7,935 nt of DNA from Acidimicrobiia bacterium (GTDB lineage Bacteria > Actinomycetota > Acidimicrobiia > IMCC26256 > JACDBD01): NCBI GenBank assembly GCA_031177445.1, contig JAPSGP010000120.1, forward strand, positions 1 through 7,935, in the 5' to 3' direction. A program made the position numbers and the translations under genes. The notes below the pieces were generated by a model. It worked only from the letters and a program-made list of their open reading frames with translations. It did no database searches and was not told the origin of the DNA. Below, one piece after another: positions 1-6,384 of the stretch. Position 1 is the first letter of the stretch; each line of letters begins with the position of its first letter.

Positions 1-100
1 CTGGAGCCGTCGCCGCCGGCGGTCGACGACGGCGAGTGGTTCGCCGACGACCCGGTCGCCGCTGGTCGCCCGGTTGGTGGATCCGGTGTTCCGGGCGTGA
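1..100 (+). CDS. 3' end of an unidentified gene, with a possible frame change
   Basis: This is the tail of a gene entering from the left; no family can be named. From base 2 one frame reads to a TGA at 98-100 and ends in ...LVARLVDPVFRA, a plausible C-terminus. That TGA overlaps the GTG at 97 of the next gene as GTGA, a common arrangement for translationally coupled genes. However, bases 1-60 look coding in the neighbouring frame (frame 1: LEPSPPAVDDGEWFADDPVA, every third position G or C), while the frame ending at 100 is arginine- and serine-rich there. The coding signal appears to pass from frame 1 to frame 2 near base 60. This could be a one-base sequencing or assembly error, a true frameshift, or simply the frame-1 protein continuing into the next gene, because frame 1 has no stop between 1 and 912. 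Confidence 0.35.
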   Translation, partial: WSRRRRRSTTASGSPTTRSPLVARLVDPVFRA

Positions 101-912
101 GTCCGGTGCCGAACGCCGAACTGACGTGGGACGAATGGCTCCACGACCATCCCGAGCACGACGCGTGGGTCGCAGCCCGATGGCTCGGTGCCTACCGGCG
201 CCTCCCGCCACTCCCGGAGACGCTCACCGAGACGCGGCTGGCGCTGCACCGGCTCGCCGTGTACGTCGTATCGCCGGCCCGGCGGCGGGCCAATGGCAAG
301 ATCGCGTTGCGCTGGACGCTCGGCGGGTTTGGCACGCCGTTCTTTGGCGCCGACGAGCAGGTCCGAGTCGTCGGCACGCACCTCGTCCGGCAGCGGGGCG
401 ACCGGGCGAGTGTGCAGCCCGTCACCACCCTCGCCGCTGCGGCCGCGCTCGTGCTCGACGGCGAGCCCGACATCGCTTGGGCCGAACCCTTCGACGTGCC
501 CGCCGCCGGCGCGCTCGACGCGAAGCTCGCCGTCGACGAGACCGCTGCCGACTTCCTCGGCGAGTGGTACGGCTTCGCGTACTCGGTCATGGAGGAGCTG
601 CGCGCCGACGCCGTCTCCACCGCGTCCAGCCGTGTGCAGCTTTGGCCCGAGCACTTCGACGCCGCATTCGACTGCCTCGATCAGGAGCGCCGGGCGACGT
701 TCGGCGCGTCGCCGGGCGACGCCGCGACTCCCGAGCCCTACCTCTACGTCGTGCCCGCGAACGCCGAAGCCGCGCCGGCAGACGAGCTCTGGAACGCCGA
801 GAGCTTCCGCGGCGCGATCCTGCCGATGCGCGAGCTCGCCGCCGCCGCGGATCAGCGAGCGCACGCACTGCGCTTCTTCCGCAGCGTCCGCGACGCATTG
901 CGCGACGCGTAA
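97..912 (+). CDS. Conserved hypothetical protein, soluble, about 271 aa
   Basis: The product has no catalytic signature that I can name, so no function is assigned. It looks cytoplasmic: no signal peptide or membrane segment is visible. It is acidic, with a tryptophan-rich N-terminus (W11, W14, W24, W29), a glycine-rich strand region (GGFGTPFFG, about residues 76-84), RVQLWPEHFD at 179-188, GASPGD at 203-208, the aromatic segment EPYLYV at 213-218 and a helical C-terminus. The WPEHFD and GASPGD...EPYLYV blocks look like family-conserved motifs of an uncharacterised actinobacterial protein group, but that rests on memory. The GTG start was chosen because it overlaps the preceding TGA by 4 bp. 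No strong Shine-Dalgarno is seen, and the frame is open upstream to the window edge, so the true protein could be longer. The GH15 gene follows after 31 bp on the same strand, so co-transcription is likely. Confidence 0.75.
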   Translation: MSPVPNAELTWDEWLHDHPEHDAWVAARWLGAYRRLPPLPETLTETRLALHRLAVYVVSPARRRANGKIALRWTLGGFGTPFFGADEQVRVVGTHLVRQRGDRASVQPVTTLAAAAALVLDGEPDIAWAEPFDVPAAGALDAKLAVDETAADFLGEWYGFAYSVMEELRADAVSTASSRVQLWPEHFDAAFDCLDQERRATFGASPGDAATPEPYLYVVPANAEAAPADELWNAESFRGAILPMRELAAAADQRAHALRFFRSVRDALRDA

Positions 913-934
913 CGCCCAGATCCCGACGATCACA

Positions 935-941
935 GAGGTGA
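935..941 (+). promoter_or_regulatory. Ribosome binding site of the GH15 gene
   Basis: GAGGTGA just before the ATG at 944 matches the anti-Shine-Dalgarno, with GAGG five bases from the start. It fixes the start of the GH15 gene at 944 rather than in the long upstream open frame. Confidence 0.75.
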
Positions 942-943
942 CC

Positions 944-2794
944 ATGAGCCAGCTGCCCATCGCAGAGTACGCACTCCTGTCCGACTGCCGGTCGGCCGCA
1001 CTCGTCAGCCGTGACGGCTCGGTCGACTGGCTGTGCTTCCCGCGCTTCGACAGCCCGTCGATCCTTGGTCGCCTGCTCGACGAGCGTGCCGGGCATTGGT
1101 CCATCCGGCCCATGGGCGAAGCCGAGTCCGAACGACGCTACGTCGACGACACCATGCTCCTGGAGACCACGTTTCGGACCAGGGCCGGCACCGTGACGAT
1201 CACCGATGCTCTCGCGGTCGGTCGCAACGAGCGTGGTCACGAGCTCGGGGCCGGCGCCCCGTCGGTCCTGCTGCGACGCGTGACCGGTGTGAACGGCGAG
1301 GTCGACTTGGAGCTCGAGTACGCGCCCCGTCCGGAGTACGGCCTCATCTATCCACTGTTGAATCCCGTCGACGGCGGCGTCACGGCGCGGGGCGGTGCCG
1401 ACGTGCTCGCGCTGTCGTCGCCGGTACCAGTCGAGGTCGACGAGTTCGTCGCCCGGGCCCGCTTCACCGTGCGCGCAGGCGAAACCGTGGCGTTCGGGCT
1501 CGGTTACGCCACGAGTTCCGACCCGGCGCCGCGGTTCTGGAGCCAGGACGAGATCGCCGCGCGGGTGGACGACACCGCCCGGGCGTGGCACACCTGGTCG
1601 GAGCTGCATCAGAGCTACGACGGTCCCTGGCAGGACCTCGTCCACCACAGCGGCCGAGTGCTGTACGCCCTCACCTACTTTCCGACCGGCGCGATCTGTG
1701 CCGCGGCGACGACATCGCTGCCCGAGACCCCGGGCGGCTCCCGCAACTGGGACTACCGGTACGCCTGGGTGCGCGACGCCAGCTTCACCCTGCAGGCGCT
1801 GTGGGTCGCGGCGTGCCCCGACGAGGCCGACAAGTTCTTCGACTTCATGTCGAGCGCGGCCGCGTCGCAGGTGCGGCGGGGCACCGATCTGCAGATCATG
1901 TTCGGCATCGGCGGTGAACGGGATCTGAGCGAGCGCGAGCTGCCGCACCTGACCGGCTGGCGCAACAGCGCGCCGGTGCGCGTCGGGAACGGCGCGTGGA
2001 GCCAGCGGCAACTCGACGTCTACGGCGAGCTGCTCGACGCCGCCGTGCGCCTGCCCGACCAGCTCGACCGTCTCGGCCCGGCGACCAAGCAGTTCCTCGC
2101 CGACCTCGCCGACACCGCTGCCGCCCGCTGGCAAGAGAAGGATCAGGGGATCTGGGAGATCCGGGGCGAGCCACGCGACTTCCTCTACTCGAAGCTCATG
2201 TGCTGGGTCGCGCTCGACCGCGCGATCTCTCTCGCCGACCGGCTCGACGCCCAGGACCGGGTCGACGGCTGGAAGCGCACCCGGGAGGAGATCGCCGACG
2301 CCATCCTGACGCAGGGTTGGAACGAGCAGGCCGGCGCGTTCACGCAGTCGTTCGGGTCCGAGGACCTGGACGCGTCCAACCTCATGATGCCGATCGTGGG
2401 CTTCCTCCCCGCCGACGACCCCCGCATGCTCGCGACCATCAACGCCACCGCCGACCGGCTCACCGACGACCGTGGCCTGGTGTACCGCTACCTCGCTCAC
2501 GACGGTCTCGAGGGCGAGGAGGGCACCTTCCTCCTGTGCACCTTCTGGCTCGCACAGGCGCTTGCGCTGGCCGGCGAGGTTGACCGTGCCCGCGAGACGT
2601 TCCAGCACGCGATCGCCTACGTCAACGACGTGGGCCTCCTCGCCGAGGAGGTCGACGCCGGAACCGGGGAGCTGCTCGGCAACTTCCCGCAGGCGTTCAG
2701 CCACATCGGCCTCGTGAACGCCGCCTGGGCGATCCACGAGGCGACCGCCAGCGCCGCGGGGTTGGATTCCCGCGAGCGCCACACCATCGGCTGA
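944..2794 (+). CDS. Glycoside hydrolase family 15 protein (glucoamylase/trehalase-like)
   Basis: This is a probable inverting exo-hydrolase of alpha-glucosides. Characterised bacterial and archaeal GH15 members are glucoamylases, glucodextranases or trehalases, and the substrate cannot be read from sequence. The 616 residues show the usual two-domain layout. The N-terminal beta-sandwich (trehalase-like N-terminal domain, about 1-225) begins IAEYALLSDCRSAALVSRDG and contains SVDWLCFPRFDSPS. The (alpha/alpha)6 catalytic barrel follows, with RNWDYRYAWVRDA at 267-279, DQGIWEIRG at 400-408 (E405 is the likely general acid) and LLAEEVD...GNFPQAFSHIGL at 565-590 (E568 or E569 is the likely general base). 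All key blocks are intact and the length is normal. No signal peptide is seen, so it is probably cytoplasmic and could act on trehalose or storage glucan. The ATG at 944 is preceded by GAGGTGA (935-941). The frame is open further upstream to 188, but that stretch is a shadow of the preceding gene. Confidence 0.93.
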   Translation: MSQLPIAEYALLSDCRSAALVSRDGSVDWLCFPRFDSPSILGRLLDERAGHWSIRPMGEAESERRYVDDTMLLETTFRTRAGTVTITDALAVGRNERGHELGAGAPSVLLRRVTGVNGEVDLELEYAPRPEYGLIYPLLNPVDGGVTARGGADVLALSSPVPVEVDEFVARARFTVRAGETVAFGLGYATSSDPAPRFWSQDEIAARVDDTARAWHTWSELHQSYDGPWQDLVHHSGRVLYALTYFPTGAICAAATTSLPETPGGSRNWDYRYAWVRDASFTLQALWVAACPDEADKFFDFMSSAAASQVRRGTDLQIMFGIGGERDLSERELPHLTGWRNSAPVRVGNGAWSQRQLDVYGELLDAAVRLPDQLDRLGPATKQFLADLADTAAARWQEKDQGIWEIRGEPRDFLYSKLMCWVALDRAISLADRLDAQDRVDGWKRTREEIADAILTQGWNEQAGAFTQSFGSEDLDASNLMMPIVGFLPADDPRMLATINATADRLTDDRGLVYRYLAHDGLEGEEGTFLLCTFWLAQALALAGEVDRARETFQHAIAYVNDVGLLAEEVDAGTGELLGNFPQAFSHIGLVNAAWAIHEATASAAGLDSRERHTIG

Positions 2795-2808
2795 TCGCCA
2801 GGTTGGAC

Positions 2809-2821
2809 GCGCGGTGCGCGC
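2809..2821 (+). other. Short GC hairpin between the GH15 and sigma-factor genes
   Basis: GCGCG (2809-2813), a three-base GTG loop and CGCGC (2817-2821) form a perfect 5-bp stem in the 45-bp gap after the GH15 stop. No T-run follows. It might attenuate read-through or be a chance product of high G+C. Confidence 0.25.
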
Positions 2822-2832
2822 CGCAGCAGACT

Positions 2833-2844
2833 TCCACCGGTGGA
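2833..2844. promoter_or_regulatory. 12-bp perfect palindrome at the sigma-factor start
   Basis: TCCACCGGTGGA is a perfect inverted repeat that covers the proposed GTG start codon at 2840. It could be an operator or mRNA fold controlling the sigma gene. If so, translation may start at the next in-frame GTG (2870). A palindrome of this size is expected about twice by chance in a window this long. Confidence 0.25.
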
Positions 2845-3517
2845 TGGCAGGCCCGCCCTCGCGGACTCGGTGGTCGCGTTCGACGACGACGTCGTCCTCG
2901 TCGGCTGCCTGCGCGACCGCGACGAGGCCGCGTTCACCTGGCTGCTCGACCGCTACGACGGCTGTCTCCGGCGGGTCGCGATGAGCTACGTCGGGAACCG
3001 GGCGATCGCCGACGAGGTCGTGCAGGAGACGTGGATGGGCGTCGTCTCCGGGATCGCCCGTTTCGAGGGTCGCTCGAGTGTGAAGACCTGGATCTTCCGC
3101 ATCCTCGTGAACATCGCCCGCGCCCGGGGGATCCGCGAGCACCGGAGCATCCCGTTCGCGTCGGCGAGCCGGGCCCTCGAGGACGGCGCGGGACCGGCGA
3201 TCGACCCTGATCGCTTCCTCACCGCGCCTGCCGCCGATCCGACCGGCCACTGGGTGTCGTTCCCGCTCGCATGGGAGCATGAGCCCGAGGAGCGGCTCGA
3301 GGCCGCCGAGACCGTTGCGGTGATGCGTGAGGCAATGGCCGACCTCCCGCCCGCACAACGCGAAGTCATGACGCTGCGTGACGTCGACGGTTGGACCTCT
3401 GTGGAGGTCTGCGACGCACTGAACATCTCGGAGACGAACCAGCGAGTGCTGCTCCACCGGGCGCGTTCGAAGGTGCGGCGCGCCCTCGAGCAGTACTTCG
3501 AGGGGGCGAGCGCGTGA
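2840..3517 (+). CDS. ECF-type RNA polymerase sigma factor (sigma-70 family)
   Basis: This alternative sigma factor would direct RNA polymerase to a small regulon. Region 2 spans about residues 20-97: DEAAFTWLLDRYDGCLRRVAMSYV, then DEVVQETWMGVVSGIARFEG at 58-77 (the DxxQ/E core-binding region) and SSVKTWIFRILVNIARARG. Region 4 spans about 163-222: LPPAQREVMTLRDVDGWTSVEV, then the helix-turn-helix ISETNQRVLLHRARSKVRRAL. The two are joined by a rather long linker (about 100-155) containing FPLAWEHEPEERLEAAE, which fits an ECF subgroup paired with short zinc-finger anti-sigma factors. There is no C-terminal extra domain. The GTG at 2840 is the first start in the open frame but lacks a Shine-Dalgarno; GTG at 2870 (residue 11) is an alternative. 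The stop overlaps the start of the anti-sigma gene as GTGA, so the two are translationally coupled. The trigger and target genes are unknown. Confidence 0.93.
   Translation: MDGRPALADSVVAFDDDVVLVGCLRDRDEAAFTWLLDRYDGCLRRVAMSYVGNRAIADEVVQETWMGVVSGIARFEGRSSVKTWIFRILVNIARARGIREHRSIPFASASRALEDGAGPAIDPDRFLTAPAADPTGHWVSFPLAWEHEPEERLEAAETVAVMREAMADLPPAQREVMTLRDVDGWTSVEVCDALNISETNQRVLLHRARSKVRRALEQYFEGASA
3500..3506 (+). promoter_or_regulatory. Ribosome binding site of the anti-sigma gene
   Basis: GAGGGGG lies seven bases before the GTG at 3514, inside the end of the sigma-factor gene. It supports the coupled GTGA start over any start further upstream in the same frame. Confidence 0.6.
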
Positions 3518-3795
3518 CGACGAACGTTCCGCAGCCCCCGCCCGAGGACGATCTTCCGTGCGCCGTCTTCGTCGAGATGGTCACCGACTATCTCGAGGGA
3601 TCGATCCCGGGCGATCTACGGGTCCGACTCGAGCAGCACCTGGCGATCTGTCCCGGGTGCACGAGCGTCCTCGACCAGATCGACCGTCTGATCCGGCTCG
3701 CCGGTCGGATCACCGAGGACGACGTGGATGCGCTTCAGCCGGCACAACGCGACGAGATCCTCGCCGCGTTCCGGCAGGCGCGCCACCCCGACTGA
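3514..3795 (+). CDS. Zinc-finger (zf-HC2) anti-sigma factor, short soluble form
   Basis: This is the probable inhibitor of the sigma factor encoded just upstream, binding it in the cytoplasm and releasing it on a signal. The 93-aa protein has the HxxxCxxC zinc motif HLAICPGC (H42, C46, C49). C16 lies 26 residues before H42, within CAVFVEMVTDYLEG, and is the likely fourth zinc ligand. The C-terminus is a short acidic helical tail (about 66-93). There is no membrane segment or extracytoplasmic domain, so it resembles soluble ZAS proteins that may respond to redox or zinc state rather than membrane-anchored ones; the signal is inference. The GTG start overlaps the sigma-factor stop by 4 bp, with GAGGGGG at 3500-3506 as ribosome binding site. 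A longer reading of the same frame, starting inside the sigma gene, is unlikely to be used. Confidence 0.9.
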   Translation: MTTNVPQPPPEDDLPCAVFVEMVTDYLEGSIPGDLRVRLEQHLAICPGCTSVLDQIDRLIRLAGRITEDDVDALQPAQRDEILAAFRQARHPD

Positions 3796-3823
3796 ACGAA
3801 TTCCGAGCATCGCGGCCCGCGCT

Positions 3824-4093
3824 GCCGGGAACGTGCTCGCCTCGAGACGGGAGCCATGGTTGGTCGTCGACCCGAAGCCGCACGTCGGCGATCCTGCCTA
3901 CGACGCACTCCAGCACCTGCTCAACTGCGACGAGCGGCTGCACGCGGACCCGCGAGGACTCGCCCACCGGATGGCGGACCTGGTCGAGGTCGACCGTGAC
4001 CGGCTCGTGTCGTGGCTGTTTGCTCGCTGCGTGCAAGAGTCAGCCGGATCGCCCGAGCTCGCCGATGTCGCCCGCCGGATCGCGCCCGGCTGA
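3824..4093 (+). pseudogene. Remnant of an aminoglycoside/hydroxyurea-type kinase (C-terminal third)
   Basis: About 89 residues match the C-terminal end of small-molecule kinases of the aminoglycoside phosphotransferase fold (streptomycin 6-kinase/hydroxyurea kinase group). They begin AGNVLAS, then EPWLVVDPKPHVGDPAYDAL, LLNCDERLHADPRGL, DRLVSWLFARCVQES and ARRIAPG before the stop. In intact relatives the GNVL motif directly follows the catalytic D-x-H of the loop. Here the residues before it (ERIPSIAAR) do not fit, so homology starts inside the catalytic loop and the ATP-binding N-lobe and catalytic Asp are absent. The Asn of GNVL and the metal-binding Asp of DPKP remain. No matching N-terminal part exists in any frame upstream, where the anti-sigma gene lies. 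Full members are around 250-300 residues. The frame is open from about 3692, so a fragment might be translated (possible GTG at 3833), but it could not be an active kinase. A deletion in the genome or in the assembly would both explain it. Confidence 0.75.
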
Positions 4094-4099
4094 GGCGCG
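4081..4099. terminator. Possible hairpin between convergent units
   Basis: CGCGCC (4081-4086) and GGCGCG (4094-4099) form a perfect 6-bp stem with a 7-base loop over the stop of the kinase remnant. It lies 12 bp from the stop of the oppositely oriented hydrolase gene. It is well placed to end transcription from both sides, but the stem is short and no T-run follows on either strand. Confidence 0.3.
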
Positions 4100-4111
4100 A
4101 CGACGTGCCGG

Positions 4112-5044
4112 TTACCCGAACGAGCGATCGAGGAACTCGTCGATGCGCTCGTTCGCGCGTTTGGAGAGCTCGGTGGGGATCGCGTTGAAGGCGTGGATGC
4201 AGTCGGGGTACACCGCGAGCTCGGCCTCGTTCTCGTAGGCCTGCCAGCGGGCGGCCATGAACAGGGTGTCGTCGAGCAAGTGATCAGCGGTGCCGACCGT
4301 GAACAACGCAGGCGGGAGGCCGGTGAGGTCCGCGTAGAGCGGCGAGCACACAGGATCGCGCGCCTCCTCGAGGGATCGGCCGGGCACGAAGCACTCGCAC
4401 AGGAACCCCATCATCCCGTCCTCGAGGATGTCGACGATGTCGGTTGGCCGGGTCCCCCGATTGCTCGGCGTGCCCCCGAGGTCGTACACACCGAACACGA
4501 GGTTCACCCCGGTCACGCGGTCGATGGTGCCGAGCTCGTCGCGAATGCGAAGGGTGGTGAGCGCGGCGTAGTAGCCGCCGGCGGACTCGCCGCCCAGCAC
4601 GACGGGGCCCTCTTCGTTGCCGAAGACCCAGCGCGCCACGGCCAGGCAGTCGTCGGAGCCGGCTGGGAACGGGTGCTCGGGCGCCAAGCGATAGTCGACC
4701 GAGATCACGTTGACGCCGAGGCGCGTGCACAGATCAGCGTTGGCAACGTCATTCAGGAGCGGGCTGCCGAGCAGCATTGCGCCGCCGTGGAAGTGGAGGT
4801 ACGTCCCGCGCGGCTCACCCGCGGGCCGGAACACGCGGCACGGGACGCCGGCGATCACCTCGTCCGTGCCGGCGCGCGACTTCGACTCGAGTGCCGCGAG
4901 CGCCTCGCGCATGACGTGGATGCGGCCTGCCGGGTCGGTCGGCACGTCGCCGGTCGCGCCGCTGGCGAAGAACTCGAGCACGGCGCCGGCCATCTGGCGA
5001 GCTTCATCGCGGAGTCCTTCGTACTCTTCCGGCCACAGCGCCAT
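4112..5044 (-). CDS. Alpha/beta hydrolase, hormone-sensitive-lipase type (family IV esterase-like)
   Basis: This is a probable cytoplasmic carboxylester hydrolase; the substrate is unknown. The 310-aa protein has the family's features in order. The oxyanion-hole motif is HFHGGAM (HGGA at 86-89, where the usual HGGG has Ala in the last position). VDYRLAPEHPFPAG follows at 116-129. The nucleophile elbow is GESAGG (152-157, Ser154). The acid is in GTADHLLDD (likely Asp254) and the catalytic His in CIHAFN (His284). The N-terminal 60 residues form a helical cap. The ATG at 5044 was chosen because GGGAGGAA lies just before it; an in-frame start 12 codons upstream (5080) would add MRRRAQTGREEP, which looks like read-through of the leader. 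The gene lies 104 bp downstream of a sulfotransferase-family gene on the same strand, so the two may share a transcript and possibly a lipid or ester substrate (inference). Confidence 0.9.
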   Translation of the reverse strand: MALWPEEYEGLRDEARQMAGAVLEFFASGATGDVPTDPAGRIHVMREALAALESKSRAGTDEVIAGVPCRVFRPAGEPRGTYLHFHGGAMLLGSPLLNDVANADLCTRLGVNVISVDYRLAPEHPFPAGSDDCLAVARWVFGNEEGPVVLGGESAGGYYAALTTLRIRDELGTIDRVTGVNLVFGVYDLGGTPSNRGTRPTDIVDILEDGMMGFLCECFVPGRSLEEARDPVCSPLYADLTGLPPALFTVGTADHLLDDTLFMAARWQAYENEAELAVYPDCIHAFNAIPTELSKRANERIDEFLDRSFG

Positions 5045-5047
5045 CGG

Positions 5048-5055
5048 TTCCTCCC
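5048..5055 (-). promoter_or_regulatory. Ribosome binding site of the alpha/beta hydrolase
   Basis: On the minus strand GGGAGGAA precedes the ATG at 5044, with GGAGG five bases away. It decides for this start over the in-frame start at 5080. Confidence 0.75.
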
Positions 5056-5148
5056 GTCCGGTTTGGGCTCGACGCCGCATTCTGGCCGAACCTCGACCGC
5101 GCGCACCACCGCCAGTTGATGTCGCGTTCGGATGGGGCGCGTCTGCGC

Positions 5149-6309
5149 TCAGCCGACCGGCTCGTGCGGAATCGCACGGCGGGCGCGGTAGTCGGCGAAG
5201 CGTGCCTCGAGCTTGGCGCGATCGAGACCGAGTTCGTCGAGGCGGTAGGCGTGCGTGCCGTGCTTGCCCTGGCGGTTCTCGGCGGCGTAACCAGCCATGG
5301 CGGCTTCCGCTGTCGCGCTGAGCTGGTCGCCGAAGTGCGCGTAGATGCCGCGCACCGTGGCGACGGGATCACGCACGAGATCGGCGTACGCGACGTCGTA
5401 GAACCTTCCGTCGTCGTGGACCGTGCGGTAGGCCTCGGTCCGATCGACGATGTCGCTCAGCAGGTCGGTCCAGTGACGGGCGATGTACTCGCGGTGGTCG
5501 CCGTCGGAGAAGGTTCCCGACAGCGACGTGACGAGGCTGCAGGTCGACGCGACCGTCTTCACCGGGTCGCGGTGGGTCACGACGAAGCGGGCGTCCGGGT
5601 ACGTCGCCGTGAGCGCATCGAGCGCCAGGCAGTGCGCCGGGCTCTTGAGCGCCCAGCGACCGGGCGCGCGCCACTGCAGGAGCTGGAGGACTCGGCGGTG
5701 GTATGCATACGCCGAGGTGTAGTCGCATCCGGCCAGCCACTCCCCGTAGGCAGGCACGTTGGCGACGGTCTCCCACAGGATGCTCTTGAAGTCCTGCGAC
5801 AGCACCGCGACACATTCCGTCGGGCCGTCCGGCGCCTCGTAGTGCATCGCCTTGAAGCTCGGGTTCAGCGTGTCCAGCATGACCTGGGATTCGCGTGCAG
5901 CTTCGATGCGCGGATCCGAGGTGAAGGTCGCGGCTTCGGGCGGCGGAACGCTCTGCTGTGACTCCCAGCGCATGAGGGATCGGACCCCGGGATCCTCATC
6001 GAGGAGGTAGCTCAGCAGGGTGGTGCCGGTGCGCGGCAGGCCGAGCACGAACAGCGGCTGCTCCACGCGCTCGTCGGCGACCTCGGGATGGTCGACGATC
6101 CAGCGCGTCACCCGCAGGCGGTTGGCGAGGTTCCCGACGATCTGCTGGTGGAGGGCGACCTGTCCGACGTCGCCGAGCTGGGCCTCGTGGTCGACCGACC
6201 ACGCGAGCACGTCCAAGCCCTCGCGGAACGCGCGGTCGCCGAAGTCGTCGAGCCCCGTCTGGTCGCAGGCTGCTGCGAGTAGCTCGTCGACCACCACCGC
6301 CGCGTGCAC
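5149..6309 (-). CDS. Sulfotransferase family protein (PAPS-type fold)
   Basis: This probably transfers a sulfuryl group from PAPS to a small molecule, lipid or glycan; many bacterial members of this group have no proven activity. In the 386-aa protein the 5'-phosphosulfate-binding loop is FVLGLPRTGTTLLSYLL (LPRTGTT at 91-97, a P-loop-like motif). The 3'-phosphate-binding segment is VVTHRDPVKTVAS (243-255), preceded by WALKSPAHCLALDAL (219-233), whose Lys222 is typical of this group. The C-terminal KHGTHAYRLDELGLD (349-363) matches the HGxHxY segment seen in related actinobacterial proteins. About 85 residues precede the P-loop and are helical; there is no signal peptide. The GTG start at 6309 is backed by a G-rich ribosome site (GGGGGGAG) a few bases upstream. 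It is divergent from the nitronate monooxygenase gene and is followed by the esterase-like gene on the same strand. Confidence 0.87.
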   Translation of the reverse strand: MHAAVVVDELLAAACDQTGLDDFGDRAFREGLDVLAWSVDHEAQLGDVGQVALHQQIVGNLANRLRVTRWIVDHPEVADERVEQPLFVLGLPRTGTTLLSYLLDEDPGVRSLMRWESQQSVPPPEAATFTSDPRIEAARESQVMLDTLNPSFKAMHYEAPDGPTECVAVLSQDFKSILWETVANVPAYGEWLAGCDYTSAYAYHRRVLQLLQWRAPGRWALKSPAHCLALDALTATYPDARFVVTHRDPVKTVASTCSLVTSLSGTFSDGDHREYIARHWTDLLSDIVDRTEAYRTVHDDGRFYDVAYADLVRDPVATVRGIYAHFGDQLSATAEAAMAGYAAENRQGKHGTHAYRLDELGLDRAKLEARFADYRARRAIPHEPVG

Positions 6310-6384
6310 TCGCTCCCCCCCAGGGACGCATTTAGCGTGTGGAGCGTATGACCCCCTGAATACTCATTGCGAAAGGCCTGATCC
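6310..6384. promoter_or_regulatory. Divergent promoter region with a short direct repeat
   Basis: This 75-bp gap separates the diverging sulfotransferase and nitronate monooxygenase genes, so it must hold the promoters of both unless they are transcribed from elsewhere. It is AT-richer than its surroundings. It carries AGCGTGTG (6334-6341) and AGCGTATG (6343-6350), matching at 7 of 8 bases with a 9-base period, which could be a binding site for a regulator of both genes. No clear -35/-10 pair can be assigned. GAAAGG at 6371-6376 is the ribosome site for the plus-strand gene. Confidence 0.5.

Noticed and set aside
188..943. Plus-strand N-terminal extension of the GH15 frame (about 250 codons)
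   Set aside because: The translation is Ser/Arg/Pro-rich shadow of the 97-912 gene, and GH15 homology begins at the ATG at 944, which has a good ribosome site.
587..3457. Minus-strand open frame of 956 codons opposite the GH15 and sigma-factor genes
   Set aside because: It is the mirror of high-GC3 coding sequence: low-complexity Arg/Gly/Val/Glu-rich translation, no domain, no ribosome site, and it lies opposite genes with clear catalytic motifs.
3692..4093. Frameshifted fusion of the anti-sigma factor to the kinase remnant
   Set aside because: The remnant's frame is open into the anti-sigma gene, so a slip could join them, but there is no slippery sequence and the anti-sigma protein already ends at a normal length.
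4193..5119. Plus-strand open frame opposite the alpha/beta hydrolase
   Set aside because: It lies opposite a gene with an intact HGGA, GESAGG and Asp/His triad; the translation shows no recognisable domain.
5116..5961. Plus-strand open frame opposite the sulfotransferase
   Set aside because: It is a shadow of a gene with both PAPS-binding motifs; the translation is Val/Arg-rich and without a domain.
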